Of a stretch of 64,000 bases of DNA, positions 1 to 10,920 are shown one piece after another. Under the pieces are notes generated by a model. That model did no database searches. It worked only from the letters and a program-made list of their open reading frames with translations, and was not told the DNA's origin. A program made the position numbers and the translations under genes. Origin of the DNA: Skeletonema tropicum (lineage: Eukaryota > Bacillariophyta > Thalassiosirophyceae > Thalassiosirales > Thalassiosiraceae). Each line of letters begins with the position of its first letter. Position 1 is the first letter of the stretch. Location of the stretch: positions 3,472,001 through 3,536,000 of the forward strand of contig CM074127.1 of the NCBI GenBank assembly GCA_037178625.1, given 5' to 3'.

Positions 1-2926
1 TTAAGGTCTTTCAGCTGGGATTGACTACGTTGAAGCAACTGCAGACGAGGGCTATTACTGCAGATCACCGCCAGGAGGTTATTTTGGGGGAGCAAGCTTT
101 GTCATTGACAGTGAGATGTCTCAATTTTGATTTCATTGGGACCAATCCAGACGAATCCACGGAAGATGTGGGGACCATTCAGGCACCTACCAATTGGAGA
201 CCCGTCCTTCAGGATCCGGGGACCACCGAATTATTACTGGACTTTTATGCTAACACAGAGCCACCGAGATCTAATAAGGCAATGGAGGCCGTCATTCTGA
301 TTTGTTCTGTGAGACGATCATTATTTCCCTCTGATAAAGAACGCGAGGCTTTTTTGGGAAGGATTATGGCAGGGATTCGGGAACTATTAAAAAATCAAAC
401 TGGATTACAACACCAGGACAACTATCACCAATTCTGCCGGCTGTTGGGTAGACTCAAAGCAAATTACCAACTGAGTGAGTTGGTTAAGACAGAGGGTTAC
501 TTAGATTGGTTGGAACTGGCGGCGTCATTTACCACTCAATCTATTCGAAACTGGCAGTACAGCACCAACTCGATTCACTACCTGCTAGCATTATGGGGAC
601 GGTTGGTGGCAGCTGTCCCGTACGTCCGGCCTGATACAGGAGCAAAGGGGCATGTCCAAGCTTTGGAGAATCATGTGCTAAATGTGATTGAGTGTTATAT
701 TGATAGTATGCTGGGTTCTGTTGAAACTGTCATGCGTAGCGAAGGAGCTTTAGAAGATCCATTGGAAGACGATGGTTCACTCATGGAACAGATGGATAGG
801 TTGCCAACAATTTGTCGGTTTCAATACAACTCGGTTGCAACCATAATTCTCGCAAAATTTGATCCTCTCATGGAGAAGTATCGAGAATTAATGAGTCATC
901 TGATGACATCGAGCACAGAAAGTGCACCTCAAAATGTAGCGCAGCAAGTAAATGTCGTGGAAGGACAGCTCACTTGGCTGACATATATCTGCGGTGCTAT
1001 TGTGGGCGGACATAGTTGGTCTTCATCTCGAATTGGCAATGGAGAAGAAACTCTGGATGCGAGTTTGAGTAAACGTGTGCTGCAATTGGCTCAAGGGATG
1101 GATTTCAGACTGACCAATTCAAATGGAGTAGGCAAAGCTGACGTGAAACTTGAGACGGCGATGCTCTATTACTTTCAGAATTTTAGGCGTGTATACATGT
1201 TTATGTGGGAGGTACGTTATACGGAGTTATTTGCTCAGTTTGAAGTATGCATTCTCTCGCTTTTGTCTAACACCAGCTTATTCTTTTCCTCCAGTCCTCT
1301 GGCTCAGATTCCATGTCAATGGGCGGAATGAAATTAGAATCAGTCCCATCAACTAAACAAAAAGTCTACCAAAACATGTTCGAGAACATGGGCTTAGGGG
1401 ATCACACTGTTGTTGCAAATCTCATTGTGACGAAGATTGGTAAAAATCTAAAGTTCTGGCCGGACGAACATGAAATCGTTAGTAAGACGCTTGATCTTTT
1501 GACAGACATGGCTGGTGGCTACAGTAGCTCCAAACTACTCCTCACACTTGACACGGTGAAGTATCTCGCGAGTCACCACACACATGAAGAGTTTCCATTC
1601 CTCAATGTTTTGTCAAATGCTAGGAAAAGAACAACATTTCACGCAATTCTTGTGAGACTATTGCTATCACCTAATGGGCAAGATAAACTTGGCATAACGT
1701 TTGATCAATTCATGGAACCTATCATCGAGACAATGTCGCAGCTGGGTGCGCTTGACGCCACTCAACTGCGGAGTGAGGCTGCGAGAATGCCATTGATTGG
1801 AGTATTTCGTGACTTGAGAGGTGTTACGATGAGTTTGCACAACAGACGCTCCTATGGGATGTTATTTGACATGCTCGAACCTCGGCATTTGCCTCTTTTA
1901 TCCAGAGTAGCTGATTTGTGGTATGATCAACCTGATGTTATGATCAGTTTACTTCGTTTTGTTCAGGAGTTTTGCCACAACAAAGCCAATCGAGTAAATT
2001 TTGACCAGAGCAGCCCCAATGGCATTTTACTTTTCCGGGCTACAAGTGATGTTGTTTGCGCTTTTGGACGCAGAGCATTGAATGCATCTGCTCCAACAAG
2101 TGGCGACATTTACAAGTCAAAGTACAAAGGCATGTCTTTAGCACTCAGCATCATCAACTCTGCATTGGGTGGCAATTACGTATGCTTCGGAGTATTTGCT
2201 TTGTACAATGATCCTGCCTTGGATAATGCACTCGATGTTTCGCTGAAAATGGCGCTCGGCATTCCGCTTGAACACGTCGTAGCTTATCCGAAGTTAAGCT
2301 CGTCGGTTTTTGGATTCATAGAAATCATTTTCCGAAATCACATCAAAACAACATTGGCTCTTGATACTAGTGTCTTCATGCAGTTGATGAATGCTTTACA
2401 CGAGGGATTGCAATCAAGTGATGCCCAAATCAGCTCCATGTGCGCAAACAGTATCGACCATCTCGCCACATTTTGCTATGAGAATTCAGGAAAGGATAAG
2501 CCGGAGGTTCATAATTTCAACAAGGTAAGTTGCCGAGCATGAATGTCGCTCTACCTTCTTGTATTAGTCTCATAATCTTACAACCTTCTTTCTTTCGATT
2601 TCTTGCAGCACTTGGCTGCACAGCCAGACCTCTTCTCCAGCTTGACTGCGACCCTATTCAACCTTCTACTATTTGGACCTCCTCAAAATCACTGGGCTGT
2701 TATGCGGCCAATGCTGAGCTTAATGCTTGCAAGTGAGTCTAGTTTCACTGCCTACAAAGACCACTTGATGAGCACACAGGATTCTACCAACCAAGCATTG
2801 TTGAATGAATCTTTCAACAAGCTGCTTTCGGACGTGAATAGGAGTTTGGAAAGTTCTAACCGGGATCGCTTCACACAGAAGCTAACCGCATTCCGTGTGT
2901 CAACACGTGGCTTTCTTACGTTGTAA
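1..2926 (+). CDS. XPO7: Exportin-7 (RanBP16-like) nuclear export receptor, 5' partial
   Basis: This is the C-terminal part of an importin-beta-family exportin that moves cargo through nuclear pores with RanGTP. The reading frame is open from the window edge, so the N-terminal HEAT repeats lie outside. Exons are about 3-1211, 1295-2524 and 2609-2926, joined by GT-AG introns of 83 and 84 bases, both in phase 0. Family-conserved stretches include NFDFIGT, FCRLLGRLKANYQL near residue 145, SVHYLLALWGR-like text near residue 185, and the end segment RFTQKLTAFR. These match the order in animal XPO7, and nothing points to the related exportin-4. The first in-window start-like codon is TTG at 21, which is not the true start. 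Identification rests on remembered family similarity. It is intact over the visible part. Confidence 0.9.
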
Positions 2927-3454
2927 GATCCCAATGGTATGAAACAAGGACGATGAGTTTGCATGTGGACGGAAATGTTAGGCGCAAACAAACATCAAGC
3001 TGGTAGAGGTGTAGGAAAGTTTGTTTTCCCAATAGAGCCCATGCTACGAAAACAAGGAAGAGAACAAATACATAACCTAAAAACACATAGACTAAACAGT
3101 TCCACTCTCAAAGTATTGACCCCAACATAGCAAGAGGGTCTTCTCTCGACTTGATTCTATTTTTACTTTTATAGCCTGGTTGTGATACTGAGCCATGAAC
3201 AAACTCCATGCACGCTGCACGCCCACCTGCGACCTACCCACCCACCCACCCACCAATTCTCGCACTGCCAACTTCCAAATCAACAGCAACATCATTCAGC
3301 CAGTCAACCATAAGATCTGCAACAGTGCTAACTTTTCACTGGCCGGCAGCGCTACCTACTTATCGTAGCAGAGTACCACACTTGCATATAGAGCCGTGAA
3401 ACGTGGTTGAGTTAGTTCAAGTCGGAGATCACATGTGGAGTAAGAGATATTAAG
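2927..3454. other. Intergenic, XPO7 3' end to lipase promoter
   Basis: No gene seen. It holds a short CCCA microsatellite at about 3236-3254 and presumably the lipase promoter. The ORFs crossing it have no family resemblance. Confidence 0.6.
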
Positions 3455-5044
3455 ATGGTGTCGATGATTTCCAGTGCTTGGGCGTTGATATTGCTCGGCC
3501 ATGTTCTTCCGGTAGCGTCCAAAACGAGGAGTGATGCCTTTGATATGTTGGCTGCATCTATACAGAAGAATGAATTATCGGGTTACGATGTTAAAACCAT
3601 TTCATCAGCTCTGAAAGGACTTTCGACAACGCAATCAGCTCTAAAACGTATCGATGGAACCGCTCATGAAATGTATCAAAGAACACACAAATCTTCCACG
3701 ACGCTAGACGGAGATGATGATGACGATGGAGACAGTAGCGGAAAGATCGGAGGCTTAAAAGTGAAAGGGAGGATGTCAAGGAATGCAGCTCGAGTTGGAT
3801 GTGTGGCCGATGCGCTCTTTGCTGCAGAGCTATGTGAATTGGCTACTTCTTCTTCCAGTGAAAACGATGATGGAACATTGGCTGATTGGACGGAAAGAGA
3901 AGTAATTTTCAATGAAACAATATTTCCTGATGAATCTGCACAAGACAAACAATCACACGTTGCTTTGTCCGTCTTAATCATATACGAACCAAAGTATAAC
4001 GGAGGGGCAGGAGTGAGACATGGTGGGATAGAAGATTTACTTTCATTTGCCCAAGAAGAAGTTGATGATGATAGTGACTCTGCAGAATCAAATTCTTCAA
4101 CCCCATCTACTTCATCTTCTCAAAGAGGAAGATTCATCATCATTTTATCTGACCAAGATGCGTCTTCTTCAAAAAATGACTTGCCCTACATCATTTCAAC
4201 ACTGGATATACCTCCAATTCGTGTTGAAGTGAATAATCAATCAAATAAAATGGGAAGTGCAAATGGGCCTTTATACCGATTAGCAGGATCTCTAATAAGA
4301 TCGATAGGTGAAGTAATAGATGTGAGCGACAAAAAAGATAAAGCCGAAGTTGGCGAAGAACTTAGTGACAACGAAAGTGGCCCTGACTTGACAATTGATG
4401 CACAAAAACATCCCTCGGACTTACCTGCAATTCATATTGTCGGTCATTCGCTTTCTGCTGCGGTGGGTGCTCTTACTGCCAACATATTGGATGGTAGATT
4501 GCCTATGCCCGCTTCCGAAGACATGAGTGACAAGCGCTGGAGCGGGTTTGCTCGTGATCGAGTTTCTGCTCTTTGTCTCGGTTGCCCTCCTTGTATTTCA
4601 GGCATCGAGGTTGATTTTATAACTTCAATAATCAATGGTGATGATGTTGTGTGTCGGTCATCCTACAGTACTTTACAGAGACTGTACGGACGTACAGAGC
4701 GATCGATCAAAGGAGGGATTCTTGGTAAAGGGGTTGGGTTGATGAGTGATGCTGCTCGTTTGACAGTAACAGGGCTGACGAGTGGGAGCTCGAAGAAGCA
4801 GCATACTCATCTAGCTGTCCCAGGAAGAGTCTACCTTATTAGACCTCGTCGTTTAGGTGGTGGATCAAGCAGTATTCACGAGGTTGGAGGCAGCATAGCC
4901 GGAAGAGAAAACTTCAGGGCCGCAGTTCTTTGGCAGTTAAATGACGTACTGCTTAGCAAGAGTCTATGGAAGCACCATAGTCAATCATCTTACATTCGGT
5001 CTTTGGATCGAGTTCAACTCAAAGGTTTTTCAGATGCCGCCTGA
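3455..5044 (+). CDS. Class-3 (DAG-lipase-like) lipase, secretory signal
   Basis: A 529-residue protein in one exon. An N-terminal hydrophobic segment (about residues 5-22) looks like a signal peptide. The nucleophile elbow is IHIVGHSLSAAVGAL with Ser at about residue 332; the last position is Ser where most family members have Gly (GHSLG). Downstream are the family's CPPCIS block and the ITSIINGDDVV block that carries the catalytic Asp. A His following the AVPGRVYLIRPRR strand could complete the triad. Such enzymes hydrolyse acyl esters of diacylglycerol or related glycerolipids. Long acidic, Ser-rich linkers (about residues 85-95 and 195-215) interrupt the fold. The ATG at 3455 is followed directly by the signal peptide. 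The substrate cannot be judged from sequence. Confidence 0.75.
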   Translation: MVSMISSAWALILLGHVLPVASKTRSDAFDMLAASIQKNELSGYDVKTISSALKGLSTTQSALKRIDGTAHEMYQRTHKSSTTLDGDDDDDGDSSGKIGGLKVKGRMSRNAARVGCVADALFAAELCELATSSSSENDDGTLADWTEREVIFNETIFPDESAQDKQSHVALSVLIIYEPKYNGGAGVRHGGIEDLLSFAQEEVDDDSDSAESNSSTPSTSSSQRGRFIIILSDQDASSSKNDLPYIISTLDIPPIRVEVNNQSNKMGSANGPLYRLAGSLIRSIGEVIDVSDKKDKAEVGEELSDNESGPDLTIDAQKHPSDLPAIHIVGHSLSAAVGALTANILDGRLPMPASEDMSDKRWSGFARDRVSALCLGCPPCISGIEVDFITSIINGDDVVCRSSYSTLQRLYGRTERSIKGGILGKGVGLMSDAARLTVTGLTSGSSKKQHTHLAVPGRVYLIRPRRLGGGSSSIHEVGGSIAGRENFRAAVLWQLNDVLLSKSLWKHHSQSSYIRSLDRVQLKGFSDAA

Positions 5045-5141
5045 TGATTACAAGTTCTCAAGAGTGTTTCTATCAGTTAAATTGCTACTTGATTCCTAGT
5101 ATCATATTGCATCAGTATCTTTTCTCAAATGTTACCTCAAT

Positions 5142-5903
5142 TTACTTACTCCACACATCATCATCTCGCCAAGAGTTACCTTCAATTGCTTCTTTGTCTT
5201 TGTGATTATTCCTGTTTGCAGCGTCATAAAAACTCTGCAATCGCTTTTTGAACTGCTCATCCTGTTCGCGTCCTAGTTCCTTAAGCTTATCTTTAAGAAT
5301 TTCTGCAATCTTACCTCCACCCCAATGCATCATCTCCGCGTGGGTAATTTTACCTCCATCAGCTTTACCTTTTTGCTCCACAAACTCTCGATCCAGAACT
5401 TCTGCAGCGTCAATAAGTTCGTGCACAATCCCATCTAACTTTGCCATCTCGACTTCATCTGCTTGGGCAACGCGTTTAAAAGTAACTTGATCGTGATGCA
5501 TTGAGGGCTCCACATGTTCCAAACCTCGGGCGGCAATCTCTCGCTCGTGGAGACGTTCAACAATACGTACGAGCATGTCGCTAGCAAGTCGTTTCTGACG
5601 GAGCCGATCTACCAAATCATCGATGCCATTCGAGGGGAAAAGTTGCGAGATAATGCTATCAGTAGCAGCATCCTTTTCTGTCTTCTTCTGAATTAGAGTA
5701 GCATGAAGATTATCCTCTGCACGTTGACTAGCTTCACGGAGTTCTCTTGCCTTGCGCAGAAGACGTTCAGCTTCAGTCTCTGCTTGTGTAGCACTTAGCT
5801 GCGAAGTAGCTGCGGGCACTGATCTGCATTTGATGGCTTGGGAGGCGAAGCCAAGAGCATCAGATAGCGTAGTAGCAAGGATTAGGATCGATAGTAGCTT
5901 CAT
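5142..5903 (-). CDS. Coiled-coil protein with plastid-type leader, function unknown
   Basis: A 253-residue protein. The N-terminus MKLLSILILATTLSDALGFAS is a signal peptide ending in an ALGFAS motif, similar to the ASAFAP cleavage motif of diatom plastid preproteins, so plastid import is inferred. The rest is charged and helical: residues about 45-75 (ETEAERLLRKARELREASQ) and about 195-225 look like coiled coil. No known domain recognised. The C-terminus is hydrophilic and ends in DDDVWSK. A diverged copy of its 5' end lies at about 7054-7150 next to the second tRNA-Gly. The 3' end converges on the lipase gene, 97 bases away. Confidence 0.7.
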   Translation of the reverse strand: MKLLSILILATTLSDALGFASQAIKCRSVPAATSQLSATQAETEAERLLRKARELREASQRAEDNLHATLIQKKTEKDAATDSIISQLFPSNGIDDLVDRLRQKRLASDMLVRIVERLHEREIAARGLEHVEPSMHHDQVTFKRVAQADEVEMAKLDGIVHELIDAAEVLDREFVEQKGKADGGKITHAEMMHWGGGKIAEILKDKLKELGREQDEQFKKRLQSFYDAANRNNHKDKEAIEGNSWRDDDVWSK

Positions 5904-6080
5904 CTTGATATGGAATATTGATACCTATGCTTTTATATGCTTGGATTTTTATGACTGCTTTTTGCTTTGGATTTCGTTGGAGGTGTCAGAAAAGCCAGCT
6001 TTCTCAGCTGGCAGATCAGGTGTCATAAACTTTACCTTTATGTATTGCAACGTGTATCATAACCAGGAGCAGCACAGCAT

Positions 6081-6151
6081 GCGCCGATGGTGTAGTGGTA
6101 ACATAAATGCCTTCCAAGCATTTGCCCTGGGTTCGATTCCCGGTCGGCGCA
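6081..6151 (+). tRNA. tRNA-Gly (anticodon TCC), copy 1
   Basis: A 71-base cloverleaf. The acceptor arm GCGCCGA pairs with TCGGCGC, the D-arm A box is TGGTGTAGTGG, the anticodon loop CTTCCAA holds TCC at about 6113-6115, and the T-arm B box is GGTTCGATTCC. The discriminator base is A at 6151. No intron. An identical gene lies at 7296-7366. Confidence 0.95.
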
Positions 6152-6560
6152 TATCCTTTTGGCCCACGCACTGTTGCTTTCTCCCTTCCACTCCAAATTC
6201 TTTTTTGTGCCCTGGTAATGATCGTTATATAATTAGGTAGTCGCCGTGCAGTTCATCATTATTATTTTACCTTCTCTATCAAATGTATATTGAATACTTA
6301 CGTTATAAAGTAGAGCACGAGTCATTTGAATCGCACTCTACACTTTGCTTGTCTATTTTATGTATCATGTCCCCAATGAATAATTGCAAGTGCAACCTTC
6401 TCCTTTCCAATATATTTCGCTTCTTTGCACATTTACAAGGTTTACTCTTATTGATGTCTAGAGAGGTCGAGGTCCTTGTCTCCTGTTATATTATCATCAT
6501 TGTTTCATTGCCCACTCAAATATGCTTCTCATATCAAGGCAGAATTTGTACACAAACAAG

Positions 6561-6886
6561 TACCAGTCTAAGACTAGTCTGTCCCGTTATGAGAGAGTCT
6601 GTCCCAGTAACTAAAGAGGTCTGCTTGTCGTTAGGACCATAAAAGCATTTAAGGCACCATCGAGTACAGTGTCCCGGTGGGAGTTAAGCAGCGAAAAGAT
6701 GAGATGATTTTTAAATCTCGACCCCGTCGGCGGCCCCAACCAAGTATTCAGACCTCTACTACAACATCACAGCTAACTTCCTCTGTCTTAGTGCAACTCA
6801 AATCGACCAAGAAGTCGCTCAGAACGGCCATTCCGGAAATTCATCTAGACTCTCATATAACGGGACAGACTAGTTGTAGACTGGTA
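6561..6886. mobile_element. MITE with 38-bp terminal inverted repeats and TA flanks
   Basis: The sequence starting CCAGTCTAAGACTAGTCTG at 6563 recurs as a near-perfect reverse complement ending at 6884; the arms differ at only a few positions. The pair is bounded by TA on both sides (6561-6562 and 6885-6886), as expected for the TA target duplication of Tc1/mariner-type elements. The element is 322 bases and has no transposase ORF, so it is non-autonomous. The superfamily is inferred only from the TA flanks. Confidence 0.65.
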
Positions 6887-7053
6887 GAAGCACTTAGATA
6901 CCATAGGGTTAAAAATTACACAAAAATGAAAATAGTAACAAGTTATTGTGTCAAAAATGCTTCTACTCCTCATTTCATATTACATCTTCCCGTTTTTGAT
7001 ACATATTATATGTTTATCTAGCTCCTATCTGACCTCATAGAGATTCTTTTGCC

Positions 7054-7150
7054 TCCACAGAAGAAGTTCAGCTTGGTTATCTGATTTTGTAGCACTCAAT
7101 TGCAAAGTAGCAGCAAACACTGATCCACATCAGCGGCTTTAATCAGTCGA
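7054..7150 (-). pseudogene. Diverged fragment of the 5142-5903 gene 5' end
   Basis: The plus-strand text AGAAGAAGTTCAGCTT, then TTTTGTAGCACTC and GCAAAGTAGCAGCAAACACT, aligns with 5758-5830 of the gene at 5142-5903, at roughly 70% identity by eye. It has no open frame. With the second tRNA-Gly and the similar pre-tRNA spacer, it shows that a block holding the gene start, spacer and tRNA was duplicated. Confidence 0.55.
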
Positions 7151-7295
7151 AACCAAGAAGAAGAGCAGGAAGGTTGTAGGGAGTAGGATCAATACCTCTC
7201 TACATAACTTCATTATAACTTCATTATCAATGAAGTCAAAATTCGATCATTTATATATTGCAACGAGAAGCATTCTTTCAGCATCAGCACAACAA

Positions 7296-7366
7296 GCGCC
7301 GATGGTGTAGTGGTAACATAAATGCCTTCCAAGCATTTGCCCTGGGTTCGATTCCCGGTCGGCGCA
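7296..7366 (+). tRNA. tRNA-Gly (anticodon TCC), copy 2
   Basis: It is identical over 71 bases to the gene at 6081-6151, with anticodon TCC at about 7328-7330, intact A and B boxes and discriminator A. The flanks are diverged while the tRNA is unchanged, so this copy is probably functional. Confidence 0.95.
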
Positions 7367-7534
7367 CGCACTTTTGCAGCTTTTGATTCTTTTGTTCGTT
7401 TTGTTGTTAGCTGGTTGTATGTTGTGTTCATTTCCCTCCGTCCCATTTTTGACGCCATAGGCTAGCTGTCCACATACTTATCTGATAACTTTGTGGCTGA
7501 ACTGCATTAATTATATCGATAGCTAGCTTATTAA

Positions 7535-8935
7535 TTATTCTTTTGTTTCCTGAGCATTCTCGCTGTCATCCTTCTTCCGTTTTCCCATGTTAAATCCAAC
7601 CCAGCTCTTCTTCACCCACTGCTTATACTCTTCTGTATCTCCATACTTTTCATGCTGTCTAAACTCCAATCCAGCTGTAGCAGCTCCAAGAACGAAACAA
7701 ATGCCAATCGTACCAATCACGCTGAGAGATAAATACCCAGCCATGCTCTTCCAGATATGTAACCCTCCATTGCTGCTATCTGTTACAGCTTTCAGGGCCA
7801 CAGCAACGAATGCCGCTAGACAACTGGATGTCCATCCAATTACTTCTCCAGTGTAATTCGGGTGTCGAAAGTAACGGAAGATGCCTCCTGTAATTAGGGT
7901 ATCTTCTCCATTCAACATCTTCCCTATTGATTTGTTCAAGTCACCAAATGCACCGAGCAAAAATCCCGATAATGCTACAATTAGTGACAACCGAAGAGAC
8001 TGCTCTAAAATCGAACTAAGACTACCCCCAAGTCCTACAGCACAAGACATACTCATACCTTCACAAACTTTCGTCGTCACCAATACAGGGCAAACCATGC
8101 AAAAGTACAAAAATGTACAACTCAGCAAGAAAGGAGTTCTTTTCAAGCGACCACCTTGTTTTTTCGCTCTATCTTCGATTCGCTCTCTCATTGCACGGAA
8201 GCGAGGAAGACACAACTCTCGGTAAAAAAGGAACAGATTGAGCCGAGTACCATAAAAGAAGAGAGCAAATGCATGAAATGCTGGAAGAGATGCTGGAAGA
8301 AGTGTTCTGAGATTATCTAGCATTGCATTCAAAGAAGTCAGAATTGCAGCAGGCTTGGTAGATGATGCAAACGATACTGCAAGTGGCAGCCCGGCCGACT
8401 GAGAGATGGAAGCTAGAATGAGATAACTTGATGCTGCCATGGCTGTGCCATAACCATACGACACGCCGTATTCGCTCTTGTAAAAGCCAAGCAGTGTAGG
8501 AAGAAGGCATGCCAGGACAATCTTGTGCATGGGCGGAAGTAAAACAGGTGCTGCTGCTGCGGTTGATACAGTTGTAGCGGCAGTTTTGGCAATTGCAGAC
8601 TTGGATGACAGCAACGTGAATAAAAAGATCCCAAGTCCTGTAAAGGCTTTTACTCCCCGTCTAGGTCCCAGTGCGTGCTTAGATTTGAGTGTGGTTTCGG
8701 TCTTCAATGTGGCAGATCTCATTGTTAGTTTACACAACGCATTCGTTCTTTTGCCACAAAAGATATGCGCTTCTCTTCGTTGTGAGAGGATGTCATGATG
8801 CTGTGACATTGACATTGAGGTCGATGGCGAGATCAATGATACTGGACCATGGCTGAACGCTGCAGCAAAGGAAGATGATCCGCCGCCCCATGAGAAGAGG
8901 CAGCTCGCCAATGGTACCAAGGAAGATTTCATCAT
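7535..8935 (-). CDS. DUF1295 / steroid 5-alpha-reductase-like membrane protein, probably plastid-targeted
   Basis: A 466-residue protein. An N-terminal signal-like segment contains AAAFSHG (about residues 24-30), resembling the diatom plastid import motif, followed by a basic Ser/Thr-rich transit-like stretch. Several hydrophobic segments follow. The C-terminal domain has the DUF1295 signature: LITGGIFRYFRHPNYTGEV, then EFRQHEKYGDTEEYKQWVKK. DUF1295 proteins belong to the steroid 5-alpha-reductase/isoprenylcysteine methyltransferase fold group; enzymatic activity is generally unknown. Two adjacent ATGs lie at 8935 and 8932. No intron. The catalytic role is not assigned. Confidence 0.75.
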   Translation of the reverse strand: MMKSSLVPLASCLFSWGGGSSSFAAAFSHGPVSLISPSTSMSMSQHHDILSQRREAHIFCGKRTNALCKLTMRSATLKTETTLKSKHALGPRRGVKAFTGLGIFLFTLLSSKSAIAKTAATTVSTAAAAPVLLPPMHKIVLACLLPTLLGFYKSEYGVSYGYGTAMAASSYLILASISQSAGLPLAVSFASSTKPAAILTSLNAMLDNLRTLLPASLPAFHAFALFFYGTRLNLFLFYRELCLPRFRAMRERIEDRAKKQGGRLKRTPFLLSCTFLYFCMVCPVLVTTKVCEGMSMSCAVGLGGSLSSILEQSLRLSLIVALSGFLLGAFGDLNKSIGKMLNGEDTLITGGIFRYFRHPNYTGEVIGWTSSCLAAFVAVALKAVTDSSNGGLHIWKSMAGYLSLSVIGTIGICFVLGAATAGLEFRQHEKYGDTEEYKQWVKKSWVGFNMGKRKKDDSENAQETKE

Positions 8936-10920
8936 GATGTTGACATGGATTGTTGAGTGTTGAGTGTTGAGTGATTGCTAGAGAGAGCTAAGAGTTCGAG
9001 TACTTCTACTTATCTACTTCTATGAGTGATGATGGCAATGAATTTTATGCTGAAGGGGCTGACAGGTGAGATATTTTTAGGATACTCTCCTTGAATCACA
9101 GTGGTTCACGCCTCGCGTAATTCGACGTCAACGTCTCTCGTCATTTTTCTTCTTTCTTGTCATATTTTATAGCTGTCTCATCTCCTCGACTCCGTCAAAT
9201 TGATTCCTACGTATATGTCATACAAGATAGATAACGGCACTCCCTTTCCGCCGAAATTAGAAAAATAAAATATTTCACAAAAAATCCCGCCTCTTTTGCT
9301 CCATGCACGATTTCGCAGCAAAAACATCATCACACATCATGAGGAAGTGAACCAAAACACCATGTTGATGGCATAGCGGTAAAAATCGTATCTCCTGAAG
9401 TACACAGATTTGCATTTCGTGCTATATAACTGTATGCAGCTGAAGCTATGAGGAAACTTACTGGCTAGGCCACGTAATGCACTTTTTGGTACCCCATCTA
9501 AGCGTCACATGAGAAAAGGTCAACCAGAAGAAGCCGAATCTCCCGATGTGTCGTCCGATACTACGCCTGTAACACCTCGGAGATCGTCCTCTCTCCGCCA
9601 ATTATCACCGCTACTTCTACATATAGACATCTAGTGTCGGTGTGGTTCATTGTTAGTGACTTCATATGGCCATAGCACTCCGTCGGGCACCAACATTGCT
9701 GCTACACATCACATCATCAATTACAAACAAATGTCACCCATTTCGTTGTTCTATTCCGACCTCTAATCATGACGAGACAACTAAACACGACAAATGAGCT
9801 CTCAATAATATGTAAGGATCGCTTTGTACCGTGAAGTTGACAATTGAGATCGATTTCACTGCCTACACCACCATCGGCGAACTCAGCCTTGGTATCACCA
9901 TCGCCCAACACATGGCCATTTACAGAACAACTCCGATGGTAATGTCATTCAAATCAACATTACCATCTGACAACAATGACACAACAACTATTGTATTTGA
10001 TTGAAGAGATAAGGTCGTAGTTGGGTGACTTAAAGCTCGATTAGGGTGGAATAGGTGCACATTTTGTCTCCGAAGAAGGCTATTGTTACGGCGCTACATT
10101 GCTCTGAATTGATCGGAGTGGAATCTTCAACGACTTGTTAAGGCCCTTTGGTTTCAATGAAGTAATGTTCGACGGATAGAGCTGCATATGATCACTACTG
10201 ACATCATTGGAATGCACAAAGTGATTCTCTTGTAGTAGATGGATGTGCATACAGAAGTGTTTGTGTTGAATGACAAGGATCTGTGGGCCTCATAAATTAT
10301 TATTACCGCATTAAAAAGATGCAAACATTCTTTTCATAACTCTACAAGCGTTATTTTAGCATTGTTTGGTGTCGTTAGTGCCGAAATATTTGTTATAACA
10401 CCATCGTTCATTGCTCATGAGAGTTGAGGATACACATTCATGTGCACAAATTGGCTTTTATTTTACATCATTTGTAAAAATTAGTACATATAAAGTTGCT
10501 ACATGCAATCATATGTGTCTATATAAACGTCTCGAGCATTGTATCTTTTATATAACGGCACCACGCTTAGTACAGTACGCTACTCGGGCGGAAATCCCAT
10601 GGTGGTGATGTGCTCGATGATCGTTGGCGCCACTTTGGTACCGCTTCTTGGACGATTCCTACGTAGACAGAAAAATCCACGTCATGGAGTCAAGGAGATG
10701 AGACAGCTATATATAGTATACGACCGCTTTTAAGACCCTTATAGTAACAGTAAGACAGTTAACGAGACTTGAACCGCTGTGTGAATTTTTCTTCGATCCT
10801 TCGGGATCCTTCTCATTTTTTTTCGAAGCCGATGTGTCATCGTCATCGCCCCTCAATGGTGACGTCGTACCCCCCCTACTACACTCTTGCTCTTGATCTT
10901 TAATCCTCATTAATATAACC
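8936..10920. other. 2-kb intergenic stretch
   Basis: No supported gene. One open stretch on the plus strand at about 9456-9633 (translation includes TPVTPRRSSSLRQLSP) has a coding look but no start, splice context or known relative. The final few hundred bases should hold the malic enzyme promoter. Confidence 0.5.

Larger units (their letters stand above)
6152..7295. other. Spacer between the two tRNA-Gly genes
   Basis: This contains the MITE at 6561-6886 and the pseudogene fragment at 7054-7150, listed separately. The remainder is AT-rich with no supported gene. Confidence 0.6.

Noticed and set aside
9362..9430. A tRNA-like start (GTTGATGGCATAGCGGTAA)
   Set aside because: No T-arm B box or acceptor pairing follows.
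9717..9911. Minus-strand ORF of 64 residues
   Set aside because: Short, without conserved motif or gene context.
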